In this document: piece after piece, positions 34,640-45,700 of the stretch
How positions within the stretch are numbered: position 1 is the first letter of the stretch
Layout: the number at the start of each line of letters is the position of its first letter
NCBI GenBank assembly: GCA_002049455.2
Contig: KV919031.1
Span: 43,925-107,924, forward strand
Length of the DNA stretch: 64,000 bases
Direction of reading: 5' to 3'
Source: Porphyra umbilicalis
Taxonomy: Eukaryota > Rhodophyta > Bangiophyceae > Bangiales > Bangiaceae
Made by a program: the position numbers and the translations under genes
The notes under the pieces: generated by a model
Seen by the model: the letters and a program-made list of their open reading frames with translations, nothing else
What the model was told of the DNA's origin: nothing
The model's database searches: none

Positions 34640-36850
34640 TCGCCGACCCCCCGCCCATCCCGGGGGTCGGGCCCGCCCCCTCGCGTGCCGGGGGGCGTGG
34701 CTGCACCCAAGGCACGCAAGACCCGACGCCGCCCGAGCAAGTGGCAGCGTCGGCACGAGAAGGTGGTGGCCGAGGAGGACGAGGCGGCGGCGGCCGGCTC
34801 ACCTTCTTCCACCCTCCGACTCGCCGCGCGCGCGTGGGAGGCGCTGGGGGCGGGACCCTGGGTTTTGCGCACGATCCTATACGGACTGCGTATTCCCTGG
34901 GTCTCCACCCCCGCGCCCACCCGCTCGCAAGGCTACCCGCTGCCCGACGCGGAGCTCTCCTGGTGTGCCACGGAGGCAAAGCGGTGGGTGCAGGCCGGCT
35001 ACGTCCGCCGTCTAAGCAAGGCGGCAGCGGCCGGCTCGGATTGGGTATCCCCCACCTTCGTGGTGCACGGGGCAAAGGACAGGACGGTGGTAGACCTGAG
35101 GAGGATCAACAAGTTCATCGCGGCGCGGCTGTTCAAGTACCAGAGGTTGGCATGCTTCCTTGGCGGCGTGCTCCCCGACGAGCACCTCCTGTCATGGGAC
35201 GTGAAAGACGCATTTTATCACGTCCGAATTTTCCCGGCGCACCGCAAGTACTTCCAATTCGTGGTGGATGCGGGAGTGTACGAGCCCAGGGTGCTGCCGT
35301 TCGGCATGCGGCTGTCACCCTGGGCGTAGACAAAGGTGATGCGCCCAGTGGTGGCCGCGTTGCGGCTCAAGGGCTACCACGTGTTGGCGTACGTCAACGA
35401 CTTTGCAGCGACGGGGCGGGGCGAGTGGCCGTCCTCGGCGGCGTCGGCTACCTCGGGGCGGCTCGACATCTTGCAGCTGTTCAAGGACTTGGGCGTGCAG
35501 GTTCAAGCCACGAAGGGCGTCGCCGCCGGCACCACGAGGCTCCCCATCCTGGGGTTCCTCGCCGACACGCGCCGCCGGCTACTTCTCCTGCCCAAGGAGC
35601 GGCTGGAAAAGGTCGTGAACGGCGCCAAGGCACTACTCTCGGCCGCCACGGCGGGCAACCGCCCCGTGTCGGCAACGGCTCTTTGCCGCTTCACGGGCAC
35701 CGCGGTGTCGTGCGGCCTGGCAGTGCCCTCGGCGCGGTTTTACCTGCGTCGATTGTACAACGCGCAAACGCGACGCACCGGCACTGCCCGGCTGTGCCAT
35801 GGCGCGGTCAAGGACCTGGGATGGTTCTCCCGCCTCCGCCGGGAGCCCGGCGTGGGCCGCGCGCTGTGGCCGTCCACGGTGGGCGAGCTCACCACAGACG
35901 CCTCGCCCTGGGGGTGGGGGGGGCACTGGGGGGACCTGCTGCCCGCCGCCGGCTTCTTCACGATGACGCAGAGGAACCTGCACATCAACGTCAAAGAGGT
36001 GTGTGCGGTGCGGTTCTGTCAGCTCGCTTTCGGCAAGCAGCTGGCCGACAGGCTGGGCGTCTTGCGGTTGCGGGTCGACAGCCGCGTGGCGATGCACGTG
36101 GTCAACTCGTTTACCAGCCGCTCCGCCGCGCTGATGACGGAGCTGCGGAAGCTGCACAAGGTGGTGCAGCTGTTGGAGGCGTCCTGGCTGGCCTCCGTGG
36201 CCAACGCTTGGGCCGACGCCTTGTCCCGGCAAAACGACAGCGACGACTGGCGGCTGCACCCCAAGTACTACGGCCGCCTCGACGAGATGTACGGCGTCCA
36301 CACCGTGGACCGCTTCGCGTCTGCCCTCAACACGCACTGTCCGCGGTTCAACTCTCGACACCACTGCCCGGGCACAGAGGCGGTGGACACTTTCTCGGTG
36401 TCGTGGGCGGGGTCGGACAACAGCTGGGTGAACCCGCCATTTGCGCAGGCCAGCCGCGTGGTGGACAAGATCGTCGCCGAGGGCGCAAGCGCCACGGTCC
36501 TCCTGCCGGTGTGGACAGCGCAGAGCTGGTGGGCGCGCGCGGTGGAGCGCGCCAACGAGGCATGGCTGCTGCCCGAGGTGGCAGGCGTCTTCTCGTCCGG
36601 CCGCAGCAGACGGCCGGCGCCGCACCCGACATGGCGCTTGGCGGTGTTTCGCTTTGTCAGTGGAGGCGTTGCAGAAACGGACGTGCAGCGGCGCAGGCAG
36701 ATAGCGGTCGGGGCAGCTGCCCGCACACGACGCCACGCGGTGCGCTCGGGCGCCGTTGGCGCCGAGCGCAGGGCCAAGCGCTGGCACGTTCCGCCCCCGG
36801 CGGCGGCCCTGATGGAGCTTTCGCCCGCTTCCTCCGCCTTTGGTCGGTGA
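34640..36850 (+). pseudogene. DIRS/PAT reverse transcriptase-RNase H with methyltransferase-like segment
   Basis: One frame interrupted by a TAG at 35327-35329. RT motifs: DRTVVDLRRINKFI, HLLSWDVKDAFYHV with the first catalytic Asp, PFGMRLSPWA, then YHVLAYVNDFAATG, where the YVDD box is YVND. RNase H follows: TTDASPWGWGGHWG with a catalytic-type Asp, NVKEVCAVRF with Glu, and VDSRVAM with Asp. The last part has HTVDRFASALNTHCPRFNSR and WVNPPFAQASRVVDKI. NPPF is the catalytic-type motif of the adenine-methyltransferase-like domain that many DIRS-order elements carry after RNase H. The end overlaps the recombinase frame. Confidence 0.88.
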
Positions 36851-37761
36851 GGGCTTCCACAGCCGACCGCTACGGTGGCCAGTGGGATGCTTTTGCGGCT
36901 TACTGCCGTGGCCGCGGCCGGTGATCTCTGCCCGCCACTACCGCCACCATTGTCGAGTACGTCGGCCACCAGTGGCGCTGCGGCAACCTGGTGGCCGCGT
37001 CCCTCAAGCCTATTTTGGCAGCGGTGCGGAAGAGGCACCTGGGGGCCGGGTACGGCAACCCATGCGACGCCGCCGCGGTGAGGGAGGCAAAGGCCGGCTT
37101 CCGCCGGGCGGGCCTGCTACTGCGGGCGCAGACCCAGCCGAATCGCATCCCACTGCCGTCGGCGGTCGCTTAGCGGTTGGCAATGCTGGCGTGCTACTCC
37201 CCCAAGATTTTTCGCCACCGCTTGACGACGGTGGTTTTACAATTTTGGTGGATGCGGCGCGCCGGCGACATCACCGGCCTCTGCGTCGCCGACGTGCAGC
37301 TGCCCGCAGATGGCCGCACATGCTACCAAGTACCTGACCACAAGACCGTCCCCCGTGACGGGCTGATCGCCCGCACCTTACCCCCGGCGCACGACGGTGC
37401 GTACGACGTGCCGCGGCAGCTGCTGGCCCGCCTGTTGGCCGACCTCCGCTCGGCCGGGGCCTCGGCAGGCACCCGCCTCTTCACCAGCTGCGCCGCCCGC
37501 GCGGCCAGCGGCAACGTCACGGGCTGGCTCCGAGACGGGCTTGTCAGGCTTGGCGTGACCGCTCCGGTTGGCACCATCTACTCCTCCCACTCGCTCAAGA
37601 AGGGCGGCGCGACGGCGGCCAACGCCGCCGGCGTGCCACGGGATGCCATTGCAGAGCTGGCCAACACGACGGAACGGACGCTGGCGGAGACCTACATCTC
37701 CACCCTCGTCGTGCCGTCATGGTATGACCGGTATTTTTTCGGGCGATTGCTTCCTGCGTGA
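36840..37761 (+). pseudogene. tyrosine recombinase of the DIRS/PAT element
   Basis: One frame with two in-frame stops (TGA at 36922-36924 and TAG at 37171-37173). The N-terminal SAM-like part includes ASTADRYGGQWDAFAAYC. The catalytic part shows the first Arg in WWMRRAGDITGL, the HSLKKGGATAANAAGVP box (His-x-x-Lys where Arg is usual), and the nucleophile region LAETYISTLV. Length and motif spacing fit the lambda-integrase-type recombinase that replaces a DDE integrase in DIRS-order elements. Confidence 0.88.
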
Positions 37762-37797
37762 CCCGCCGGCGAGCGCACGCCCGTACTCGATTGGGTT

Positions 37798-37828
37798 GGC
37801 ATACGCGGCTCCTCTTTGTGTAACCCCA
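37798..37828 (+). repeat. split direct repeat B1
   Basis: GGCATACGCGGCTCCTCTTT followed by GTGTAACCCC. It matches B2 at 38291-38320 with one mismatch and overlaps the start of A2 at ACCCC. Confidence 0.9.
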
Positions 37829-38137
37829 CGTATCTATGCTTTGATTTATCGGTTATTGACTCCCCTTATGGGCGTCGCCGACTTGCGTGATAGTTAATAG
37901 ACGGAAGACTTAGGGCGCTGGGTGATCCCCAGGGATCACCCGGAGCTGCTGGGGGTGGGGGCGCCGTTAGGGCCGCACAGGCCCTGAAGCGCTGGTGGCC
38001 ACACGCCACAGCCGACGCGGTAGCCACACCGCGGCGGTGCCCTGCGCTTCCCCGCACCCCAACACGCCATAAGAGGAGACGCCGCCGCGTCCCTCCACTG
38101 ACCGCCTGGGCGCAGCACGTCCGCTGTTTTTCCGTCT
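37824..38137 (+). repeat. split direct repeat A2
   Basis: Near-identical direct copy of A1; differences include one base within the central palindrome and one at CATAAGAGG(C/A)GACG. Confidence 0.92.
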
Positions 38138-38221
38138 CCCGCCCACCTCCCTGGTGGATTCCACGTGTTGTGCGCCACGTGCACAACCGTTGTTTTTCGG
38201 ACCGACTAACGTCTGTCCGTT

Positions 38222-38241
38222 TGTGTGTGTGTGTGTGTGTG
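38222..38241 (+). repeat. (GT)n microsatellite between A2 and B2
   Basis: About ten GT units. Confidence 0.85.
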
Positions 38242-38290
38242 TTTTCTTTTTCTTTTACTCGGGGCTCAATTAGTAAATCAACACGTCTGT

Positions 38291-38320
38291 GGCATACGCG
38301 GCTCCTCTTTGGGTAACCCC
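38291..38320 (+). repeat. split direct repeat B2 (right end of element)
   Basis: Matches B1 with one mismatch. Ends in AACCCC, joining host sequence CGGAAACGTCGATCTGG at 38321. Confidence 0.9.
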
Positions 38321-39326
38321 CGGAAACGTCGATCTGGTCAGACGCGTGGACTGCATTTTGTGGTGAAGTCCGGCGATGGCGCTCCACGGGACAACCAAGG
38401 CACATTCTGTTCGAAGTTTCAAGCAGACGCTCGCGACCCATCGTCCTGGAGGAGAGGGCTCCCGGACGGCCGGCGGGAGCTGCCGACGGCCGCACCACCG
38501 CAGTCGTCGGGGTCACCACCGCGGCGGCCGCACACGCCCGACACACCCCCCGCGCGCGCGTCGGTGCGCGACCGCCCGCGACCAACACAGCCGGCGCGCG
38601 GTCGGCCGCCGCGCCGACGAGGCGACCAGCCCCACCCACCCCGCCGCGCGCGCGCGTGGGCCTCCCCGCCGGCGACCGCACCGCGCGTCGCGCGCGATGT
38701 GGCATGGTCCGAGGCGCCGCCGCCCCCGCGCCGACGCGGCGGCAGCGTTGACGGCGGCCCCGCCCGTTGTGGTGCCCCCCCACTCCTCGCCCACGCCACT
38801 GTCTGACGGGGGACGAGCTCCGCCGCAGTTGGGAGCGGGGAAGGGCGCTGGCAGCGCCACCGCCGCCTCCCCTGCCGCGGCTGCCGCCGCTGTCGCGCCC
38901 GCCATCGCCGCGACTGCGACGGGTGGTGGCTGCGACGGCGGCGGCGGCGGCGGCGGGCTGTGGTCCATGGCCCCACCGTCGCCGCTGCCGCCGCTAGCGG
39001 GCGTGCGCACCGCCGCCGACGCGCCGGCGGGGGGCGGCGGCGCGGAGTTCGACGGCGGGCTGCCTGCGGCAGCAGCGGCGCCGCCCAACTGCCGCGGCCG
39101 TGGCGACCGGGACGGGTGCGACGGCAGGCCGGCGGCGGTGTGCACGTCTGGAGGTTCGAGGGTATTTGTCTGCTTATGGCTGGGGGGGGAGGCGCGGCGG
39201 TGATGGCGGCGGCGTGGGCGGTGGCGGCGGCGGTGCTTGTTGGCGGTGGCTTGTTTGCCGAGGATGCGCGGCCGCGCGAGGGTGGTGGTTCGCGTCGGCT
39301 GGTCGTCGGCGGCTGCTTTGCACGTT
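38321..39326 (+). repeat. tandem host unit, copy 1, right part
   Basis: Closely matches 39644-40582, apart from 72 bases present here and absent in copy 2 near 38,650-38,730, plus single-base differences. A plus-strand frame from the ATG at 38376 (MALHGTTKAHSVRSFKQTLA) stays open across most of it in both copies. Whether it is translated is unknown; the composition (Ala/Gly/Arg/Pro) is that of GC-rich DNA. Confidence 0.9.
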
Positions 39327-40582
39327 TTATTTCCCTGAACTTTAGTCTAGGGTACTTATCAACATGCGCATGGGGTTACACACATAACTTTTTTTTTTCT
39401 CCAGTGCACGCGCGGGAGTACTTGCGGTTGGCCCCGTGTGCACACCTTTTCGGGCGGTGCGCACTGTATCGATCACTGCTGCGGGTCCTTTGGGCATGGT
39501 TCGGTGCACAACATGTGTCCAGCACTTTCTGTAGCTTTTCTAGTTTGTAGCATGTCAGCCGCGGTCATACGGACGCCGTACGTCGCTTTTCGTAGGATGT
39601 CCGGGTCAGTTGCCTCAGAATGAGGGTGGTGCGTTCAGACCCCCAGAAACGTCGATCTGGTCAGACGCGTGGACTGTATTTTGCGGTGAAGTCCGGCGAT
39701 GGCGCTCCACGGGACAACCAAGGCACATTCTGTTCGAAGTTTCAAGCAGACGCTCGCGACCCATCGTTCTGGAGGAGAGGGCTCCCGGACGGCCGGCGGG
39801 AGCTGCCGACGGCCGCACCACCGCAGTCGTCGGGGTCACCACCGCGGCGGCCGCACACGCCCGGCACGCCCCCCGCGCGCGCGTCGGTGCGCGACCGCCC
39901 GCGACCAACATAGCCGGCGCGCGGTCGGCCGTCGCGCCGACGAGGCGGCCAACCCCACCCACCCCCCCGCGCGCCCCCGCACCGACGCGGCGGCAGCGTT
40001 GACGGCGGCCCCGCCCGTTGCGATGCCCCCCCACTCCTCGCCCCCGCCACTGTCTGACGGGGGACGAGCTCCGCCGACGTTGGGAGCGGGGAAGGGCGCC
40101 GTCAGCGCCACCGCCGCCTCCCCTGCCGCGGCTGCCGCCGCTGTCGCGCCCGCCACCGCCGCGACTGCGACGGGTGGTGGCTGCGACGGCGGCGGCGGCG
40201 GCGGCGGGCTGTGGTCCATGGCCCCACCGTCGCCGCTGCCGCCGCTAGCGGGCGTGCGCACCGCCGCCGACGCGCCGGCGGGGGGCGGCGGCGCGGAGTT
40301 CGACGGCGGGCTGCCTGCGGCAGCGGCGGCGGCGCCCAACGGCCGCGGCCGTGGCGACCGGGACGGGTGCGACGGCAGGCCGGCGGCGGTGTGCACGTCT
40401 GGAGGTTCGAGGGTATTTGTCTGCTTGTGGCTGGGGGGGGGAGGCGCGGCGGTGATGGCGGCGGCGTGGGCGGCGGCGGCGGCGGCGGTGCTTGTTGGCG
40501 GTGGCTTGTTTGCCGAGGATGCGCGGCCGCGCGAGGGGGGTGGTTCGCGTGGGCTGGTCGTCGGCGGCTGCTTTGCACGTTG
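39327..40582 (+). repeat. tandem host unit, copy 2 (contains the empty insertion site)
   Basis: Begins directly where copy 1 ends, so the copies are head to tail. It contains the uninterrupted target GTTCAGACCCCCAGAAACG at about 39634-39650, corresponding to the two host edges of the retrotransposon. The frame starting at the ATG at 39699 matches that of copy 1, with an in-frame 24-codon deletion. It ends about 245 bases before the NUP155 start, so it may carry part of that gene's promoter. Confidence 0.9.
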
Positions 40583-40827
40583 TAATCAAGTCCAGGGTAT
40601 TTCCGCGAACGCGTTTTCAGTTGAGAGCCCCCGTTTGGCGCCCGCTTGGTTTTGAACGCGGCGCCACGTCGGCGCGCGCCGGGCACACCCGGCACGGCAT
40701 TGGCGCGGCCCCCGCCCCCCCCCCGTCCCCCCCCCACCACCCGTATCCCATTGCCTCGTCAGGGCGTCGACCCCCCCCCCCCCCCCTCCATTACCGCCCC
40801 TTGTGACCGCCACCCCCCCCCCCGACC
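40583..40827 (+). promoter_or_regulatory. NUP155 upstream region
   Basis: About 245 bases between the tandem repeat and the NUP155 start codon, C-rich with several C runs. No TATA box or other defined element is visible. Called only by position. Confidence 0.3.
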
Positions 40828-41301
40828 ATGCCGCCGTCCATGCCGCCCCCGTCCCCCGCCGCCGGCCTCGTCGACGCGCTGATCCCCGCGTCTACCGACG
40901 GCGCCGACGGCGTGTCGGCGTCGGGCGGGTGGCCCCCCCCCCCCCCCCCCTCCCCCCCCCAGCTTCCCCCCCCCCCCCCCCCCCCCCCCGGTCTAACGTA
41001 CGCCCCCTATGGCACGCCCGCCGGCACGCCCGTGGACGCCCCCCCCGTCGGCGGCGGGGGCGGGGACCTCCCCCCCCCCCCCCCCGCCCTCGCCCTCCGC
41101 GCCGTGCGGCCGCTGCCGCCCGCCCTCGTCGCCGCCCGCGCGGGCGCGTCGTGGTCCTTTGCGGGCCTCTGCCCGTCCCTCTCGGCGGGGTGGCTATCCA
41201 TCGACCACACGGTGTACGTGTGGCCGCTGCCGCGCCCGCCGCCGCCGCCCGACGTGGCGGGCGGGGGCGGCGGGGGCGGCGGTGGCGGGCGCCGCGGCGG
41301 C

Positions 41302-41335
<34 letters not shown>

Positions 41336-42716
41336 CCCCCGCGGCCGTCGATACGGCCACCTACACGACCGACGGGCGGCAGCTGGTCGTGTCGGTCGCC
41401 GCCCTGCCGCCGCCGCCGGGGACGTTCCGCCCGTCGGTCGTCGGGCTCCTCGCCGTCGCCACCCCCGCCACCGTCACGCTCGTGGCGGTCGTCGTTGGCG
41501 CGGCGGTGGCGGGCACCAGCGGCCGCCGCGTGTCCCTCGTGCCGACGGGGTGGGCGGCGGCCGTGCCCGCCCCCGTCGTTGCGGCGGCGCCAACGCCCGA
41601 CGGGCGGGGGGTGCTGCTCGCGGGCGCCGACGGGCGGCTGCACCTCCTCTGCCTGCCCGTGGCCGCCGCGGCGGGCGGCGGCGCCGGCGGCGGCGGCGGC
41701 GCCGCCGCCGCCGCCGCCGACGACGGCGGGGGGGGTGCCCGCCGCTCCCTCTCGTCGCGCCTCTTGGCGCCGCTCGGGGCGGCGCTCGGGGCGGCCGCGC
41801 CCGCCCCGCCCGCCGCGCCGACCGTCACGACGGTGCACGCGTCGGCGCTCGCGCGGGCGCTCGCGCCCCTCTCCTCCCGCCCGCCGCTCGTCGACGTGGC
41901 CGTCGACGGGCGGCGGGGGGTGGCGGTGACGCTCGACGCGGCGGGGGGGCTCGCCGCCTACCGCGTTGGGGGGGGGGTGGCGCCACCTACGTTGCCGCCG
42001 CCGACGCGGTCGCCGACGTGCGGCGGGCGGCGGGCGGCCGCGGCGGCCGCGCCCGCCGCACCGTCCTGGCCGTGGCGGCGGCGGGGGCGGGCGCGCCGGC
42101 GGGCGCCCACTTTGTCCTCGTCCTCTCCACGGGCGAGCGCCTGTGGTACTCGACGGCGGCGGGGGGGGGGGGGGGGGGGGGGGGGGGTCCCCGCCGCCGC
42201 CACCGCCCCCGCCCCCGCCGTGGCGCTGCTCTCCCCGTGGCGACCGACGGCGGGGCCGGCGGCGGCGGCGGCCGCCAGTGCCGGCGCGACCCCCCCCCCC
42301 CCGCCACCGCCGCCGCCGCCGGCAGCGGCGGCGCGCCCGGCACGGGCCTGCGCGTCGTCGAGTACCGCCCCCCCCCCCCTCCCCCGTGCGCACGTACCGC
42401 TCCGCGGCCGTGTCTCCGACGGGCGCGGTGCTGCTCGTCGGCCCGCCGCTGTCGCCGGGCGGCGTCGACGTCCTCGTCGCCACCCCCGACGGGGGGGGGG
42501 GGGGAGCGACGGCACCGCCGCGTCGGATGTGGCCGCGTCGCGGGCCGCGCTCGCCGCCGCCGCCGCCTCCCCGGGCGGCGTCGGCGTCGGGCGGCGGGTG
42601 GCGGTGCCGCCGGCGGGCGCGGCGGTGCCGCCGTCGGCGGCGGCGGCCGCCGCCGCCGCCGCCGCCGCTGCCGCCGCCGACGGCGACGGCGGCGGTACGG
42701 TCATTGCCGCTGCCGC

Positions 42717-42756
<40 letters not shown>

Positions 42757-45700
42757 AGCGTCGACGCGTCTGGGGCGTCACCGACGGGGCTCGACGCCCC
42801 CCCCCCCCCCCCCCCTCCTCCCCGGCGCGCCGTCGGCGGCGGGTGCCGCCGCCGCCGCCGCCGCCGCCTGGTGGGTCCTCACCGCCGACGGCGCCGCCGT
42901 CTACGCCCTCCCGACGTGGGCGGAAGACGGGGCGGTGGTGCTGGCCGCCGCCGCCGCCGCCGCCGTCGACGCGGGCGTCGCCGCCCTCGCCGCCCGCGTC
43001 GGCGCGGCGGCGGTGGCGGGGCGGCTCCTCGCCGCCGCCGCCGCGTCGCCGGCCATTGCCGCCGACGCGGCGGCGGCGCTCGGCCGCCTGCGCGTGGCGG
43101 GGGGGGGTCGGCTGCCGCGGCAGCGGCGGCGGCGGCCGCCGCGGCGGCAGCGGCGGCGGCGGCGGCGGCCGCCGCTGCGGGGGGGGGGGGGTGGGGGGCG
43201 GGGGGGGGGGGGGGGGGGGGCCACACCCCACCCGCCGCCGTATGGGGGGGGGGGGGGGGGGGGGTGGACCCCGCTGCCCCGCTTTGCCCTCGGCAGCGCG
43301 GCGCTGCCCGACGCGCCCCGCCGATCGTCGGTCGGCGGCGACGGCGGTGGGGGGGGGGGGGGGGGGCGGCGGCGCCGCGGGCACGCCGGGCGGCGGCGAC
43401 GCGACGGCGACGGCCACGGCGGGCGGGGGCGGCGGCGGGGGCGCGCTCCCGACGGGCTTTTCGGCCGCCCACGACGGCCTCGTGTTGCTCCTCGCGCGCA
43501 CCGTCGGGGCGCTGTGGCGGGCGCCGCTGCTCGCCGTCGCCGCCGCCGCCGGCAATGACGGGCGCGCCGATGCGGCGGCCGCCGCCGCCGCCGCCGCCGC
43601 CGGGGAGGTGGTCGTGCCCGCCACCGTGGCGGTGCCGCTGGGCGACTTGGAGGCGGCGGCAGAGGCGCTCGGCCGCCTCGGCCGCCTCCTCGATTCGGGG
43701 GTGCTCGCGCCGGCGTGGCTGCCCCGCGGCGGCGGGGGGGGGGGGCACCGCCCCCCGCCGCCAGTGGGGGCGGCGCGGCTCCCCGCGACCGCCGCATCGG
43801 CGCCGCCGTCGGCGGCGGCGGCGGCCGTGGCGGCGGCGGCTTTTATGGGGGCGCCACCCCGGCGGGCGGCGGCGGCTGGCCCCGCCGCACCGTGTCGGCG
43901 CCCTACTGGGGGGGGGGGGCGCCGCCCCGCCGACGCCCGCAACGGCGGGGGGCTGGGGTGGGGTGGCCGCCGCCGCCGCCGCCACCCCCCCCGCCGCGCG
44001 CGGCGGCGGGTGGGGCGGGTCCCCCCCCGGCGGCGGCGGCTACGGCGGTGCCGGCACCCGCGCCGCCGCCGCCGCGGCAGCGTCGGCGGCAATGGCCGCG
44101 TCGGCCGCCGCCGAAGCGTCCTCGGTGGCCGCCTTGCGGGCCGTCGTCGGCCGCGCCGCCGACGCGGTGGCGGTTGCGTGCCTCGCGTCGCGGGCGGGGG
44201 GGCTGACGCTGCGCCTGCCGTCGCCGCCGTCGGCGGGGGCGGGGGCGGGGGCGGGGGCGGCGGCGGCGGCGGCGCTCGCCGCCGCCGACTTGACGCTCCG
44301 CCACCTCGCGTCGGGGCCGGCGGCGGCGGCGGCGGCGGCGCCGCTCATCGACGCCCTCTTTGACGCGCTCGCCGGGGGGGGGGCGGCGGCGGGCGCCGCC
44401 GCCGCCGCCGCCGCCGAGCGGCTCGCGGCGGAGCTCACCCGCCGCGCGCCGAGCCTCTTTACGGGCCCCGCCGCGCGCGTGCACGCGGCCACCGCCGCGC
44501 TGCGCGTCGCCCTCCGCACCGCCGAGGCCGCCGCCGCCGCCGCCACCGCGTCGGCCGCCGCGGGCGGTGCCGACGGCGGCGGTGCCGCCTGGTCGGCCGC
44601 CGCCGTCGACGGTGCCGACGGGGCGGCGCGGCTCCTCGTGCCGGTCGTGGGGGAGCTGCCCCCCGCCCGCCTGCGGGCGGCCGTTGCGGGGCTCACCGCG
44701 TCGGGGTCCCTGGCGGCGGCGGTGGAGGTGGCCCTCGCCGCCGCCGCGGCGGCCGCCGACGCGGACGCGTACGACGGGGCGGTCGGCGCCGCGCTCGACG
44801 CCGTCGCCGCGGCGCTGTCGGTGCCGGCGGATCCCCCCGCGGGCGCCGCCGCCGCCGCGGCAGACGGTGGCGGCGGCGGCGGCGGCGGCGGCGCGCTTGC
44901 GCGCACCCAACGGGCCGCCGCCCTGGCCGTTGCGTGGGGCGCCTCTGACGACCGCTTCACGGGGGCCCTCGTTGGGTGGCTCGCTGGGGGCGGGGGTGCG
45001 TCCCCCCCGGCTCCCCCCCCCCCCCCCCCCCGCCCTTGCCGACGCGGCGGTGGCGGAGCTCCTCCGCACCCCCCGGGCGGGGGTGGAGGCGCACCTCGCC
45101 GCCGGCGCGGCGGTGGGGGTGGCCGACTTGACGGCCGCGCCGGCGGTCGCCGCCGCGCGCCTCTTGTGGCGCTACTATGCGCGCCACGGGCGGGGGGGGG
45201 AGGCGGCGGCGGTGCTCCTCGCGTTGGGCGACGCGCCCGACGTGCCGGCGGCGGCGCGGGGGGGGTGGGGGGGGGGGGGGGAAGGGGGGACGGCACCCGC
45301 CCGCCCGGCCCCGCCGTGTGTGGTGGCGCCGGGGGGGGGGGGGGGGGGGGGGGGCGCCCCCGCCCCGGCCCCGCGGCGCCCGTCGACCGTGGCGGCGTGG
45401 GCGGGGGGGGCGGGCGCCCTCGCCGCCGCCGCCGCGCGGCTGCTGCCGTCGCCGCGGCCCGCCCCGCCCCCCGTGACCGTCGTCGCCACGCGCACGTGCG
45501 TGTCGGCCGCGACGGCGGCGGCGGCAGCCGCCGCCGCCGCCTCGTTTGGCGCCGCCGCGTCGGCGGCGGGCGTCCCCGCGGGCGCCGGCGCCGGCGCCGG
45601 CGCCGGCGGCAGCGGCGGCGGCGACACCCCGTCGGCCGCCGCCGCCGCCGCCGCCGCCGCCGACGGGGACGGCGGCGACGACGCGGACCGCCCGCCGTGG

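Larger units (their letters stand above)
33067..38320 (+). mobile_element. tyrosine-recombinase retrotransposon (DIRS order, PAT-like split direct repeats)
   Basis: Coding order is gag, RT/RNase H with a methyltransferase-like segment, then tyrosine recombinase, which is diagnostic for DIRS-order elements. The termini are A1 (33067-33381), B1 (37798-37828) abutting A2 (37824-38137), and B2 (38291-38320): the split direct repeats described for PAT-like elements. There is no target duplication, as expected for recombinase-mediated insertion. Several in-frame stops and one frameshift show that the copy is dead, although A1 and A2 remain nearly identical. Host sequence on each side is continuous with the uninterrupted unit at 39327-40582. 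Confidence 0.92.
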
